DNA of 64,000 nucleotides from Anniella stebbinsi (GCA_029215795.1 JARDYH010000005.1:164697814-164761813), one strand, 5' to 3'; shown: positions 24,300 through 36,330, counted from the stretch's first letter. Notes: a model not told the origin generated them from the letters alone. Translations and numbers: made by a program.

Positions 24300-24334
24300 G
24301 CGCTCCTTCCCGTTATCTGCACGGGAAGGAGCGC
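24300..24334. repeat. Perfect 14-bp inverted repeat (hairpin)
   Basis: GCGCTCCTTCCCGT and its exact complement ACGGGAAGGAGCGC are separated by seven bases. It lies in a GC/CpG-rich stretch (about 24250-24620) that also contains (GCC)n at 24361-24377. No gene was found there. Confidence 0.7.
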
Positions 24335-24889
24335 AAGTGCAAGGTCTGAGGGAAGGAGTCGCCGCCGCCGCCGCCCCTGTGCACCCAAGCGCAGTCCCAC
24401 TTTGTTTTCCTCCCACAAAAGGCTGGTGCCTGTACTTGATTCTCCCAGGTGGTCCTCTGGACTGCATGGGATCAGGTGATGGGGGGGGGGGGAAGCAGAC
24501 AATCCACTTGTTCTGGCGCGGATGTGGGTGGGTGGCCTGCGGGCGAGCGAGGGAGCACACGGGAGGATTTCCAGCATCTGAGTCCTTTGTAAGCGCCACT
24601 GCCGCCGCCACCAAGGAAGAGTTTTGATTGGCTTGCTCTGCCCCCACCCTCGTATGCAAGTTGCTTTAAATGCGAAGCTGCGCAGTGCCGTGGATCCAGT
24701 CCAGCAGCCATTCCCCCATTCCCTGCCCCTCTCCCCCAGTTTTTTAACCTTAATTTTTGACTGTCACTTTTTTTGTTGTTTAAATGCAAAGTTTCGCTGG
24801 GCTGCCCCTTTCCCCTGTCCCTCTCCCCCAGTTCTTTATTTTTTTAACCTTAATTTTTGACTTTATTATTATTATTATTATTTTATAGC

Positions 24890-25175
24890 AATGGTCCACG
24901 GATGCTTGCCTCCTCTCCTGTCCAGCCAATGGCAACCATCAGGGGTTGCCATCAGCTGGGACATGCCCCCGACACCACTCCAGATCAAGGCAACAGACGG
25001 CAGATGCTGTCGTCACCTCGCCGCAAGTGGAAAAAGTTGGGGTAAGGAGCCAACTTTTTTAAACCAGAGCTTTGGGGGAATGCCTCAGGAGGGATCCGTG
25101 ATGGCAGCTGCGTCACATAGATGACCTGTCGCCACTGCAGATCCATCCTGGGGCAAACCCCTCGTCAAGGCAGGC
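24890..25175. mobile_element. GC-rich MITE (family F7)
   Basis: Reverse of the 12940 copy: CAACCATCAGGGGTTGCCAT, GGGTAAGGAGCCAACTTTTT, CACTGCAGATCCATCCTGGG. Non-coding. Confidence 0.5.
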
Positions 25176-25279
25176 CTGCTGTCATCATTTGTAATTTGCT
25201 TGCTGGGTTACGAAATCAACAGAATAAATTCAGATAAATCCATTGTTATTACAAGCATTTGAATTTCCTTTTACTTTTT

Positions 25280-25845
25280 ACACATGCACATCATCTCTGG
25301 CCCGCTTGCATTGGCTGCCTGTATGTTTCCGAGCCTGGTTCATGGTGCTGGTTTTAACCTATAAAGCCTTACACGGCTTGGGACCACAATACCTGATGGA
25401 ACGCCTTTCCCGACATGAACCTACCCGAACACTACGTTCAACATCTAAGGCCCTCCTCCGAGAGCCTCCTCTGAGGGAAGCTCGGAGGTCAGCAACAAGA
25501 GAGAGGGCCTTCTCTGTGGTGGCTCCCCAATTGTGGAACGATCTCCCCGACGAGGCCCGCCTGGCGAAAACATTATTATCTTTTCAGCGCCAGGTCAAGA
25601 CTTACCTCTTCTCTCAGGCATTTGGCAATATCTGAGGAGCCTGGGTTTGTTTTGTTTTGTTTTTGTAGCTTTTTGAAGAGTTGAAGTGGTTTTTAAATGT
25701 ACAGATTGTGTGTATGTTGTATGTTTTTGCTGTTTTAATTTTTGTCTATTGTTTTTAATTGTTTTTAATCCTATGTAAACCGCCCAGAGAGCTTCGGCTA
25801 TGGGGCGGTATACAAATGTAATAAATAAATAAATAAATAAAGGGC
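25280..25845 (+). pseudogene. L2-like LINE 3' end with open coding remnant
   Basis: In-frame stretch to a stop at 25633-25635 encodes LHWLPVCFRAWFMVLVLTYK, then RERAFSVVAPQLWNDLPDEA and FQRQVKTYLFSQAF: the conserved C-terminal end of L2/CR1-type LINE proteins. The 3' UTR and tail (AAACCGCCCAGAGAGCTTCG, then (AATA)n) follow to 25841. The 5' end is truncated, so it cannot move itself. Tail copies of this element are scattered through the window. Confidence 0.8.
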
Positions 25846-26199
25846 ATCATGGGATTGTGGTGTGGGTGGTATGGTGTTCTTCCCACTCTGTGCCTCACAG
25901 CGCCACGTGTCATGATGCATCCTTTTGTTTACAGCAATCGGCATCTGAGCAGGCACAAATATGGCAGACTTTTGATCCTTAGTCATGCAGGACACACATT
26001 GCTCAGAAAAGTGAGATGAATTGGTCATCACTCTCCTTTTGAGTGACAAAAATGTTGAAGTCTGTTGAAATTACTTGGTTATGCATTCGAGATTCATGAA
26101 TTGGATAGATTTAACTTCCAATCTGACTAATTCAGAATTGCAGCAGCATCATGAGGCAGAAGAGGGAGTGAGGAGAAGATAGAAAATAGAGGCAAAAGG

Positions 26200-26425
26200 T
26201 AGGGTGACCGTATGAAAAGAAGGACAAGACCCCTGTATCTTTAGTGATTGAATAGAAAAGGGAATTTCAGTAGGTGTCATTGGTACGCATGCAGCACCTG
26301 ATGAAATTCCCTCTTCATCACAACAGGTAAAGCTGCAGGAGCCCTGCCCTCTTTTGTATCTGGTCACAGTAGCACTGTTAAAGATACAGGAGCCCTGTCC
26401 TCCTTTCCACCTGGTCACTCTAATA
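26200..26425. mobile_element. MITE family F2a, internally deleted
   Basis: TAGGGTGACCGTATGAAAAG at left; second arm reduced to AGCACTGTTAAAGATACAGG ... GGTCACTCTA. Confidence 0.7.
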
Positions 26426-27095
26426 ATAAATAAATAATTAAAATCTGTGACCCAATTTTGGCTCTTGATTCAGAAGCTGAAGACGAGCGTTATAGGGCAC
26501 TTATGTATATTGATGGTGCCATAAAGATAATACTTTGAAAAATATTGGGCCCAATAAAAGTTTTTCTAGTCACATGAGAACAATTTCTCTCCTGTTTAGT
26601 GACATAATAGTGCCTCCCCCCCCTTAGTGATACTTTGCTATAAAAATAGCAACAACCCCAGCATGTATCTCAGTAACTGTCTGGATGTCGTATTGCAGCC
26701 TCCCAGCAAAAAATATTACAGTTTGAATGCTGGGAAAATGCCATGCCATGGTCACAGTAAAGTAAGTTAGACAGAAAGAGCTTTAGAAGTGAGATGCAAA
26801 TGCTTGTACTTTGCTCTTTGGAACAACATGTATATATATAGCATGATACAAATAATAAATAAATAAATAAAATATGCAGTGCTAATTATGCAGTGTGACA
26901 ATTCGAATGTGCCAAACCATTCTTTATTCGTTTACACATTTCTATCCCATTTTTCTTTATAAACCAATTCAAAGTGCCTTGCAAAATTACTCTTCCTTTA
27001 TTCCTTATTTTTTTAGGCCCAGTTCTGCATGGCTGATCATTTCACTGCCAACAAAAAGAGTTGCTGAACATCCCAGATGTCTTCCTTTAAGGAAG
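26426..27095. other. No gene recognised
   Basis: AT-rich sequence with an (AATA)n run near 26851-26871. I see no coding motif or repeat family I can name. Confidence 0.4.
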
Positions 27096-27103
27096 TATCA
27101 GAG

Positions 27104-29110
27104 TAGGGTTGCCATATTCTGGATCCACAAAACTGGGACAATCTTTTTTGCAGGGGGGGGGGGACTAGGATTTTTTAAAAAACTGAGCAATATGTAAAGG
27201 TCTAGGGAAAGGAAGAAAGCTAAGTTTAAGTTATCTAACAGCGCAATCCTATGCGTATCTACTCAGAAATAAATCCTATTGAGTTAAATAGGACTTATTT
27301 CCAGGTAAGTATGAATAGGATTGCAGCCTAAAGTACTTAAGCATCTGCAAATAAATAATAGGCAAAGAACAATTTAAGCAATCAAACAGAAAAAATGACA
27401 CTAAATTACATTTCTCCACTAGCTCTCAGTAATAAATTTTTATTACAGCCTATTGGTCAGTAGTACATAATTTAAAAATACATAATAAAGGACTTGTATT
27501 AAAACACTTGAAATAGGAAACATTAGTGAACTGAACATAGGGCTCACCCCTTAAAAAGTAAAATACGTTACAATAAATAAACGAGTAAACAGCAGTCCGA
27601 GGCTTTTTCACCTACTTAGTACTAGACAGATTAAGATGCCAAAAGGTATACTATTTATGGTGAGTTGGCATAAGGACCCATAAGATGTTATGCAACCATT
27701 AGGGCTCTGCAGCCAATTGCGCACTGGAGAAACTTGGCTACTTGCAGGGTCATATACTTGTTTGAGCCCTGAAGGAGGATACTCATCAGGGTTCCCTTTG
27801 AGTTACCAACTAAGGCACATGTAATCAGCCATATCAAGGCTTCTCTCATTACGGTATAAAAACAGCAGTCGAATAGAACTTAGACATATTTAAAAGGTAA
27901 CACACACACACACACACCCCAAATTAAACTTAAGGCATGATCCAACCAAAGTTAAGCACTTTTAAGGCTGCAATTCCATGCATGCTTACCTGGGAGTAAG
28001 ACTCATTGAACACAGTGGGGCTTATGTTTGAGCAAACATGCATAGGGTTCTGTGATCTCATTGGTTTCAGTGGGATAATGTTAAATGCCTGCTTTTCCCT
28101 GCACATTTACCTGGAAGCAAGCCCCACTGCAGATAATGAGACTTACTGCATGTCTACTCAGAAGTAAGTCCCAGTGAGTTCTGTGGAAATTCTAATTAAA
28201 CATGCATAAGTTTAGGTAGCTAAAAGTGTTTAATAGTAGCTGGATTGTGCCATTATGTGTGTATATTTTTTGTTTTTCTTTTTAAAATCCAGATGAAAAT
28301 CTCCTTAACTGTATTTTATTCAGTTAAAATGAAAGTCTGCTTTTGTGCTTTGTTGCAAAGTAAAGTATTTGTTGTTTTCTTTCTCTTTAAATTGAGAAAT
28401 ATTTTTCTACACACATAACACAAGTGTATACAAGGAAAGCTACTTCACGTTTTTGCAAAGCACAATTTTAAATTAAAACATCGACAACTGTAAAACCAGA
28501 TATCTTAAATTCACTGCAATTTACTTCCAAGTAACAGATTTGAGGCTTGCAACTCAAATCCAAAGAGGTGGATTTTTGTAGGCCAATTTTTTTCGGAGGG
28601 ACTTTTCTTTTCTTTCTTTCTTTCTCCCCTCCCTCCTTTCCTCTCCTTCCCCCACTCCCTCCCTCACACACCCTACAAAACTCTCATCCTTCCCCCATGA
28701 ACAGCCCAGGGGCTCTGCCCAGTGCTTACCCCAAAGCTGTGGCCACAACCAGCCAAGCTACCAAACTCCTTTGCAGTGCATGGGACTCATGCAGCCTGAG
28801 GAAAGCACGCCTGCCTTTCCCAGCTGTAGTTCTTCGCAGCAGGCTCAATAAGGTGAGTCACGGTGAGTGACTCATCCGAGCCTATGGAGGAGCTGCGGCG
28901 CTCTGGAAAAGGTGGCAGATTGATCCGTCTTTTTCTCTGCTGCTGCTGCTGCTGCTCTGCTGAGCAAGCTCAAGGCACCATTTTGGAGGTTGGAATTTCT
29001 CTGGCCGGCTGGACCACGGAATCTGGGATTCTTGATCAAATGGCCAGGACATTTTGGAATTGCATGGAATCCAGGACAATCCCGGTTTTCCGGGATGTAT
29101 GGCAACCCTA
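27104..29110. mobile_element. Candidate 2.0-kb non-autonomous DNA transposon with 8-bp TSD
   Basis: Left end TAGGGTTGCCATATTCTGG and right end TGTATGGCAACCCTA are inverted. The flanks are both TATCAGAG (27096-27103 and 29111-29118). No transposase was found inside. The interior contains CA repeats (27900-27916), small palindromic units of the type ATGCATGCTTACCTGGGAGT near 27243-28230, and a pyrimidine-rich run at 28608-28670. Confidence 0.55.
27243..27332. mobile_element. Small palindromic MITE (family F8)
   Basis: GCAATCCTATGCGTATCTAC at left and ATGAATAGGATTGCAGCC at right with centre CCTATTGAGTTAAATAGGAC. Related units lie at 27963-28230, 41770-41800, 47285-47395 and 62181-62293. Confidence 0.6.
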
Positions 29111-29640
29111 TATCAGAGGCAGTAAGCTTATATGCACCAGTTGCTGGGGAACATGGGTGGAAGGGTTCTGTTGCACCATTTCCTGCTTGTGGGTCCCTGG
29201 TTGACAGCTGGTTGGCCACTGTGTGAATACAATGCTAGACTGGGAGGTTCATCAGATGAGCGTTTTATTGCACGCTCGGTACTGCCCACTTACGGATGTG
29301 CACACATCCTCTAGACAATGTTGTCCACCTCCCTTGTGCCTCCTGCATGCCTCCCACTCCTTCTGCTTGTTTTTCCATAGCAAAATAGACACCTTATAAT
29401 CGGTCTTAAAACAAAACAAAACAGAATGTGCCGCCATTTTCTGCTGGGTGTAGGAAAAGCGGCGCGATAAAAACAGCCTCTGAATGGGCCATGTGGTCTT
29501 TATTTACTTCCTCTTTCCCCTCCCAGGAGAATGAGGAAGTGTGGAGAAGCAATGGTAAAGAAACACGATTTCCCCTCGTGTGATGACACTCTAGATGGAC
29601 CCTCGGTCTGATCCAGCATGGCTCTTCTTATGTTCTTAAG
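29111..29640 (+). mobile_element. CR1/L2-clade LINE fragment split by an inserted element
   Basis: LINE sequence runs from 29111 (TATCAGAGGCAGTAAGC) to about 29238 (AATGCTAGAC) and resumes at about 29591 (CTAGATGGACCCTCGGTCTG). The insert of about 350 bp begins TTCATCAGATGAGCG and shares TTATTGCACGCTCG with 10516-10535. Confidence 0.6.
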
Positions 29641-29734
29641 TGCTTGTGTTTTGGGCAAACTGCTGTTTATTTAATTGGTTTTGATTTCATCTCTCCAAAG
29701 GAAATCAAAACTGCTTACCACTGAGGGCTGATTC

Positions 29735-29850
29735 ACATGCATTAATCCAGATGCTTTGGACTTCAACCCTCATCAGCCCCAGCAAGCATGGCCAATGGGC
29801 AGGAGTTGTAGTCCAAAACACCTGGAGGGCCCCAGGTTGGGGAAGGCCGC
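29735..29850. mobile_element. Palindromic MITE (family F5)
   Basis: GATGCTTTGGACTTCAACCC and its partner GGAGTTGTAGTCCAAAACAC around GCCCCAGCAAGCATGGCCAA. Confidence 0.6.
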
Positions 29851-29894
29851 ATTGATGTTTATAACTTGATGCCTACAACAGCAAGTGATGGCTT

Positions 29895-30050
29895 CAGTGG
29901 AGAATGGTGGCTCCCATGTCAGTGGGGCAATGTATACGCTCCGCGTTTCAGTCAGAAGTAGTCAGAACTCTAAAGGAACTATCCAAGGTGCTTCCGACTA
30001 AAACCCGGAATGGATTCCCACTCATATCGGAGCCATCAGCCTCCACTAGA
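29895..30050. mobile_element. Foldback MITE (family F6)
   Basis: AGTGGAGAATGGTGGCTCCC and AGCCATCAGCCTCCACT are complementary ends; related to 12063-12262. Confidence 0.55.
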
Positions 30051-30869
30051 TAGCTTGCCTTCTGCAATGGGCCACTGTAGGTCTAGCAGCATTTATAGAA
30101 ACTTCCTTATCGCTGTTAGATATTGCTAGCCAGAGTGAAGCCATCTTTCTCTCGCGCGCATAGAATGCTGGGATTGCTTGCTGGGAACACTTGTTTAAAG
30201 CCAAGAACAGTCTATGTATGTAGCAGCTAGGAACAAGGAACAATCATAACTCGGCCTTGGTCAGAAGCTGCAACATTCATCAAAAGTAGCAGATCGTGTC
30301 CTAGCTGTAACTGCCCCCTTTGTTCCTGGGCATAATAATGAGCTACTGGGGAGAAACAAGGTGGTCTTTGGCGTTAGCCCAAAAGGCGGTGGCTCACATA
30401 GAGATGCATTAAGTTATACTTGCGCGTGCGCTGTCTGTAGCTATGACATGATGCTTACTGTATGTTATAAAACTAGGTGCTTGTATCCTTTGAGGTGTGG
30501 CCTTTGGTGGCATGAGTCCCTAGGGTCACTCATTCAGTTGACTGCTTTAATAAAACTGTGTTGGACTAAGATCACTGACTCTGTGCCTCTTAGTGGGAAT
30601 ATGGCTTTATCCTCCTAGGAGAAGAATCTGGACACAAGTTTTGTCTAACATCGCCTCCTGTCACTTTAAATGCAATGCTGCTCAGTGAGGGGGAAGTGTG
30701 GTCACACATTCAGCTTCAGGTCATGGAGTGTTCAGAAATCAGGTGTAGAGCAATCACATGATCTAAATGAATGTGTGAAGCTGGCCTTAGTTTTTTTTAA
30801 TGTAGGCTTTTACCCTGAGACTTCAAAGTACTTCACATACCTTATCTCAATAATTCCTAGGGGGTATCT

Positions 30870-31400
30870 ATATGTGGGGAAAGCCCCAGGGTGGCTCTGC
30901 AGTGGAGCTGTTTTCATCATATGGCCTGCTGGGAGAGATTCGCCAACTTAACAGTCTTCCGGAATTTAAGAAAGCCATTAAGACTGATCTCTTCCGGCAG
31001 GCCTACCCAGTTGAATTTTAAGATGCCTTTATAATAATGTATTAGTTTTATATGTTTTTAATAATTCATTAGTTTTATATGTTTTAAATATATTTTATGC
31101 AGTTTTGTATTTGGTGTTGTTCCCCGCCTCGATCTGGAGGGAGAGGCAGGTAATAAATGAATGAATAAATAAATAAATAAATAAATAAATAAATATTATT
31201 ATTATCCCAGGGCTTTCCCCCAAAGTTCCGAAATAAAAAGTTGGGGACTTACCCCGACTTTTTTTTCTCTGCAGTGAGGCGACAACGCCGCATCTGCCAT
31301 CTGTCGCTGCTCTGAGGCGTGGCCGGGCAGATGGCAACCCCTGATTGGTCACCATCTGCCCAGACAGGGGAAAGGGGGGCCCAGCGAGCCGAATGGCTGC
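30870..31400. mobile_element. F7 MITE interrupted by a LINE 3' end (30945-31210)
   Basis: CCAGGGTGGCTCTGCAGTGG at 30888 and the GGCAGATGGCAACCCCTGAT block at 31327 belong to F7. The insert encodes a LINE C-terminal remnant (FKKAIKTDLFRQAYPVEF) and ends in CCTCGATCTGGAGGGAGAGG plus (AATA)n. Confidence 0.6.
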
Positions 31401-31689
31401 TAGAATGCCTCTGCGTTCTCTGGCGTGGGGGGGGAAGGATGCTTGGCTGGGAAAGCCAAGATTTTGAAAAAGGTTTTAAAAAAAGGTCGAGGGACTACGC
31501 AGATGTGCAGCGGTGCTCGTGCGGCGACACACAGTGGTGAATGGGGCAGCAGTGAATGGGATGGCAGTGGCTACTCTTCCCATGTGAACCCCGTGCTCGC
31601 TCCTTGGTGTGGGGACAATCTGCAGGAGCGCAAGTGTGGGATTTGGGGCACTTGTGGTGCCAATGTGCCATTGTCAAGACAACCCCTTA

Positions 31690-31820
31690 GAACGGAGGTG
31701 GGCACCTGCTGCCCACCAGTTGTTTAGCAGCTCCCATGCACCAGCATGGCCAATAGTCAGGGGATTATAGGAGTTGCAGTCACCAAAACATTTGGAGGAC
31801 GCTGGATTGCCTGCCCAGGC
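31690..31820. mobile_element. Palindromic MITE (family F5)
   Basis: Contains CCAGCATGGCCAATAGTCAG and GGGATTATAGGAGTTGCAGT, then TTTGGAGGACGCTGG. Confidence 0.5.
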
Positions 31821-32134
31821 CTTAGAACCACCCTGTACAGCATGCGTGTCGATCCTCAGGCTCCAGGACCAATTTTTTTCCTGGCCCCATCCCTTTTACC
31901 CCCGACCAATGATCATTTGATGTTTTCCTGGCTTTGGGGCAGGTTTCCCCCCATTCTAAAAAGTTGAAACGTCTCTCCTAAGGCTCAGTTACTGGCAGGA
32001 GGAGCTTTAAGCTACAAAATGCTGGTATTTTTGGCTCGGCCCCTTTTGCTTCTGCCTCACCCACGACTGGAATGAGGGCCCCCAAGAGCTTCTCCAAAAT
32101 GGAAATTGTCCCACAGGTTGAAAGAGGTTCAACC

Positions 32135-32310
32135 TCCCTCATGCCCAGATACAAAAGAGGGCAGGACTCCTGCAGCTTTAACTGTCGTGATGAAGAGGGA
32201 ATTTCACTGGGTGCTGCATGCATAAAAATGGCACCTGCTGAAGTTCCCTTTTCTATGCAACTGCTAAAGATGCAGGAGCCCTGTCCTCTTTTCCATAGGG
32301 TCACCCTACC
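32135..32310. mobile_element. Half copy of MITE family F2a
   Basis: CCAGATACAAAAGAGGGCAG to TTCCATAGGGTCACCCTA: the right arm with intact terminus, left arm absent. Confidence 0.7.
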
Positions 32311-32399
32311 TTGGAGGGTTCCTGGCATTGAGCCATGCCATCTTGCTGCCACATTTTGCACTAGCTGAAATTTCCAACCATCTTCAAGGACAGCCCCCC

Positions 32400-33020
32400 T
32401 TCACAATAGACACTGAGATCATCTTCAGAGGCCTCCTCTGAGTTCCCCCACCATCTGCGGTGAGAAGCAACTGGCAGGGCCTTCTCAGTTGAGGCACCCC
32501 ATATATAAGATCATCTCCTCAAGCAGGCTCACACGGTGCCTCCTTTGCTCCTCTTTTGGTGCCAAGTGAAGACCTTTCCTATGCTCGCAGGTTTTTAATG
32601 TATAACCACTGGTAGAACAGTTTTAATTGCTATTCGTTTCTTGCTGTGTTTTTTACATCTTTTTTAAAAAACAAATTGGCCTATTGTTCATCATTTTTAT
32701 CAGCAGTGTTTTATTAACATTTATTTGTTGTTTTATTATATGAGGTTTATTTATTTATTTATTTATTTATTACATTTGTATACCGCCCCATAGCCAAAGC
32801 TCTCTGGGCGGTTTACATAGGATTAAAAACAATTAAAAAAATATACAAAAATTAAAACAGCAAAAACATACAACATACACACAATCTGTACATTTAAAAA
32901 CCACTTCAACACTTCAAAAAAAAAAACTACAAAAACAAAACAAAACAGACCCAGGCTCCTCAGATATTGCCAAATGCCTGAGAGAAGAGGAAAGTCTTGA
33001 CCTGGTGCCGAAAAGATAAC
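32400..33020. mobile_element. Two LINE 3' ends, head to head
   Basis: 32400-32700 is a plus-strand L2/CR1-type 3' end (GAGATCATCTTCAGAGGCCT). 32750-33020 is a minus-strand L2 tail that reads, when reversed, like 25565-25830: GCCAGGTCAAGACTTTCCTC ... CCTGAGGAGCCTGGG ... GGCGGTATACAAATG. Confidence 0.65.
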
Positions 33021-33784
33021 AATGTTGATTGTATGGTTATATTATTTTATTTTGACCAATCCAGGGAGCACTTGTGCTGAAGAAAAGCATATAAATTTAA
33101 CAAATAAATAACTGGTTATGGTGATGAGTGACACCACCACCCACTCGTGACATGTTTTCAGCTTACCACTAGTGGTCAATCTGCAAAGAGGGAAGTCTCT
33201 GCAGAGGAGAAACTGGCTTGCCTTGGGGCCAACCATGGGAAAACTTCTTCTCAGTTTCACTCTTTCTAACATTCATGCATTGTCTCCAAACTTTCCCTTA
33301 AAACTGCAACTGAGCTCCCTGAGAAATGGAAACTGGATTTTCTAGATTTGCACATATAACTGAAAAAATGTCAAGGATTCAACAAATACATGATCCATAG
33401 ACCTGGCAATGGCTATTAGATCATCCAAGCTAAATGGCTGTCCATGTTCAAAGACAATAACACTGGAGGCAAACAAGAGAGTACTCTCCCTTATTCCAAG
33501 TCAGGCTACATGGATGGATAGATGAGTCCCAATCCGGGCCCAGTCTGGCCCTCCAGGATTCCCCGTGTAGCCACGCCTTTCCCCCCAACCGCCAGACATT
33601 TGGTGGTTACAGGCTAGTCCTGCCTTCCCCAACCTGATGCCCATCAGATGTGTTGGACTACAATTCCCAGCATCCCCAGCCTGCACGAGAAAGCAGGAGC
33701 ACATAGAAACCAGCTTGGGTGGATGTATGAAGGCTGTGGGGTGGAATCAGTGACGCGATCCCACTCTCCCCTTCTCACACGTTC

Positions 33785-33965
33785 ATGGGGAAGGGCTGTG
33801 GCTCAGTGGTAGAGCACCTGCTTTGTATACAGAAGGTCCCAGGTTCGATCCCTGGCATCTCCAGATAAGGCTGGAAAACTCCCGTCTGAAACCCTGGAGA
33901 GCCACTGCTAGTCAGTGTCGACAATACCAATGGTCTGACTCAGCATAAGGCAGCTTCCTATGTTG
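33785..33965 (+). mobile_element. tRNA-derived SINE with intact Pol III boxes
   Basis: A box TGGCTCAGTGG (33799-33809) and B box GGTTCGATCC (33842-33851) are both perfect. The T arm CCAGG/CCTGG pairs fully. The tail reads GTCTGACTCAGCATAAGGCA. The head resembles tRNA-Ala, but the acceptor stem does not pair and a SINE tail follows, so this is not a tRNA gene. Other copies: 34890-35300 and 48820-49012 (minus). Confidence 0.75.
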
Positions 33966-34039
33966 GCTGGCTACTGGGTCAGGGCCAATGTTCAGGGACA
34001 GCGGGAGCTGTAACCCAACATCTGGGAGCCCAAGCTAGA

Positions 34040-34552
34040 GGCCTGTTCACATACGCACAGTGGGTGGGTGGGTATGGGAATGACACTGTGAGGAGTGGGA
34101 TGCAAACCACCACCACAAGGTGGTGCCACATGACTGGCAACCATGCAGCACCGCATGGTTCCCCTACCCACCGACCCTCTGTGGTAACCTATCGGTCCTC
34201 CATGTGTATTACCCAGGCATTCAGGCGGGCAATGCAGGAAAATGGGCTCCCAGTGGCCGCTCCGTCCAACGTGCAGAGATCTTAACCATAGAGAAACTGC
34301 ATGCCAGCCAGAGCATCGCCAGAAGTTGCACCTGATCTTGCTGGACTTTATGGTCAACTGTTTTTTTGTTCACACAGCCATCATAAACTATGGGGCACCC
34401 ATCAGACGACATGCTACCCATCCCCACACTCTATTACCCCCATTGCAGCACATGGAGTGGGGGCAGTTTTGAACAATCCATGGTGAACCATCATGGGGGG
34501 GGGGGCGTCTTTGAGCAATCCACAGTGGCTTAGCGCGAAATCTGAACAGGCC
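34040..34552. mobile_element. Longer member of foldback family F3
   Basis: Ends GGCCTGTTCACATACG and CTGAACAGGCC. The interior is arranged as inverted repeats of ATGGGGCACCCATC / ATTGCAGCACATGGAGTGGG type. Confidence 0.55.
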
Positions 34553-34889
34553 CTAGCATTGGCTCTCCATGTTTTTTCCCAGCCATTGAGCCTAGCATTG
34601 ACTTTAACCATGGTTAACACTACTCAGGGTTTTATGATTATCCAGGATTTGAAACTAGCTTGCAGACCTCTGGGTAATATATGCAAATCCTGGTTAAGTC
34701 TGGTACAGATGTGAACATTTAAACTGGGGTTAAGCCTGGCAGGGTGAATTTGCATGCACTGTCCCAGAATTTGCTCCTGTATTGTGATGAAAGGGACTAT
34801 TACATCTGCAGGAGCTAAAGATCACTGCCAAGTCTCTGGCTAATGCTCAGCATGTCCTTCATTTTGTTGAGAGAGGCATTAGCTTGTTG

Positions 34890-35300
34890 GGAGGGACTGA
34901 AACTCAGTGGTAGAGGTTTGCCTGCAGAAGGTCCTGGGTTCAATCTTTAGCATCTCCAGGTAGGGCTGGAAAAACTCCTGCATGAAATCCTGGAGAACCT
35001 CTGCCAGTCAGTGGGCCTGTTCAGAAGACCCCTTAAACCCTGCAGGTTAAGCCTTTTGGTTAAGCAGCAGGGTTTAAGGTGTCTTGTGTAATGTGTTTTG
35101 CTAAACCCTGCTCACCCACTAACCACAGTCGGACCATCTGCAGCAGGGCTAAAGTTTTGTGTGCGACAGTGTTAACCCCAGAGAACCACAGTTTCGCTAA
35201 CCACAGAACCTGAAGTGTCATTTGAACAGGCCCAGTGGCAACAATAGGGGCTAGATGGACTAATGGTCTGACTCAGTAAAAGGCAGCTTTCAATGTTTCA
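34890..35300 (+). mobile_element. tRNA-derived SINE split by an F3 MITE (35012-35231)
   Basis: SINE head (AACTCAGTGGTAGAGG, GGTCCTGGGTTCAATC) runs to CTGCCAGTCAGT. The MITE (GGGCCTGTTCAGAAGACC ... TTTGAACAGGCCC) follows, then the SINE tail (TAGATGGACTAATGGTCTGA). The SINE therefore predates the MITE. Confidence 0.75.
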
Positions 35301-35909
35301 TTGGTGTCAGAAAAACTCATATCAAAATTCAAACTGAAGTACTGTGGTTACTGTTACTGTCAGCAGAGGGCAAAGTTTTGCCATACAACCTTCCTTCCAA
35401 CCCATGAACAATAATCAGGGTTAGGGTAGGAGGACAGTGATTAGCTTCCAAAAGGAGAGGGGATTGGTGCCTGAAGTCACTGGGCAGAAATGTTGAGGAT
35501 GAAAGAACAGGTCCAACCCTACCCTTAGGCTGTTAAAAATGGTAAAATGGAACAGACAGGGCTGCTTTGCTTTCTGTTTGCTGCAGAGACCCCTGGTTTC
35601 GATTTCCAAATAGAAAAGGGAAGGCAGTTTAGAATCACAAGGATGAAACACAAAATTAATCAAACCAACTTCCTACTGACCCGAAAATGGGAAGCAAGAA
35701 AGGCAGAAAGAAAGAATGGGGGGGGGGGGAATCCTCTGGTGAGGCAATTCTTTTAGACAGGGTCGGGGTTTTCCAGACTGGTAAACCCATGCTGAGCAAA
35801 ATGCATTGTTTAGAGAACCAATTTTATTTCTATAACCTTTAGCCTTCTTAAGCCATACCTGTGCAGTATAGACTAACACATGTTGTACTCGGAAGGTCTT
35901 TTTTTGGTG

Positions 35910-35965
35910 AACAGAGAGCTTCGGCTACGAAATAAATAAATAAATAAATAAATAAATAAATTTCC
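35910..35965 (+). mobile_element. L2-like LINE tail fragment
   Basis: AGAGAGCTTCGGCTACGAAA followed by an (AATA)n run. Confidence 0.6.
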
Positions 35966-36245
35966 CATATAGATCTTGTTTCCAAGTCAGTGTGCATTTG
36001 CCTTAGATTTGCAACACCTCTGAGAAATTGCTCAGTCCACCATTGCTCCGATGTGCCCATGGTAGCTATAAGTGGCCACCTAGCCTGTATCCCCTGTCAT
36101 GGCCATAGACAAGCCAATAGGGTGTGAATGCTCCTTTTACTGGGCCTATTATTTAAATTAATACTTTGGAGGGGAACAGCTCCATTTCAACTCAGACGTT
36201 GGAAAAACGTGTGTATGCACATGGGCAGAATGTCTCTGACAGGTT

Positions 36246-36330
36246 TCCTATTTATTTATTTATTTATTTATTGCATTTTTATACCACCCCATAGCCGAAG
36301 CTCTCTGGGCGGTTCACAAGCAATTTTTTT
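36246..36330 (-). mobile_element. L2-like LINE tail
   Basis: (TATT)n, GCATTTTTATACCACCCCAT, AGCCGAAGCTCTCTGGGCGG: reverse of the 25780-25840 tail. Confidence 0.7.

Noticed and set aside
28940..28957. CTG/TGC repeat as a possible coding polyglutamine or polyleucine tract
   Set aside because: Only about six units, inside a candidate transposon, with no surrounding gene.
33785..33860. Possible true tRNA gene
   Set aside because: The acceptor stem does not pair and a SINE tail with relatives elsewhere in the window follows, so it is a tRNA-derived SINE.
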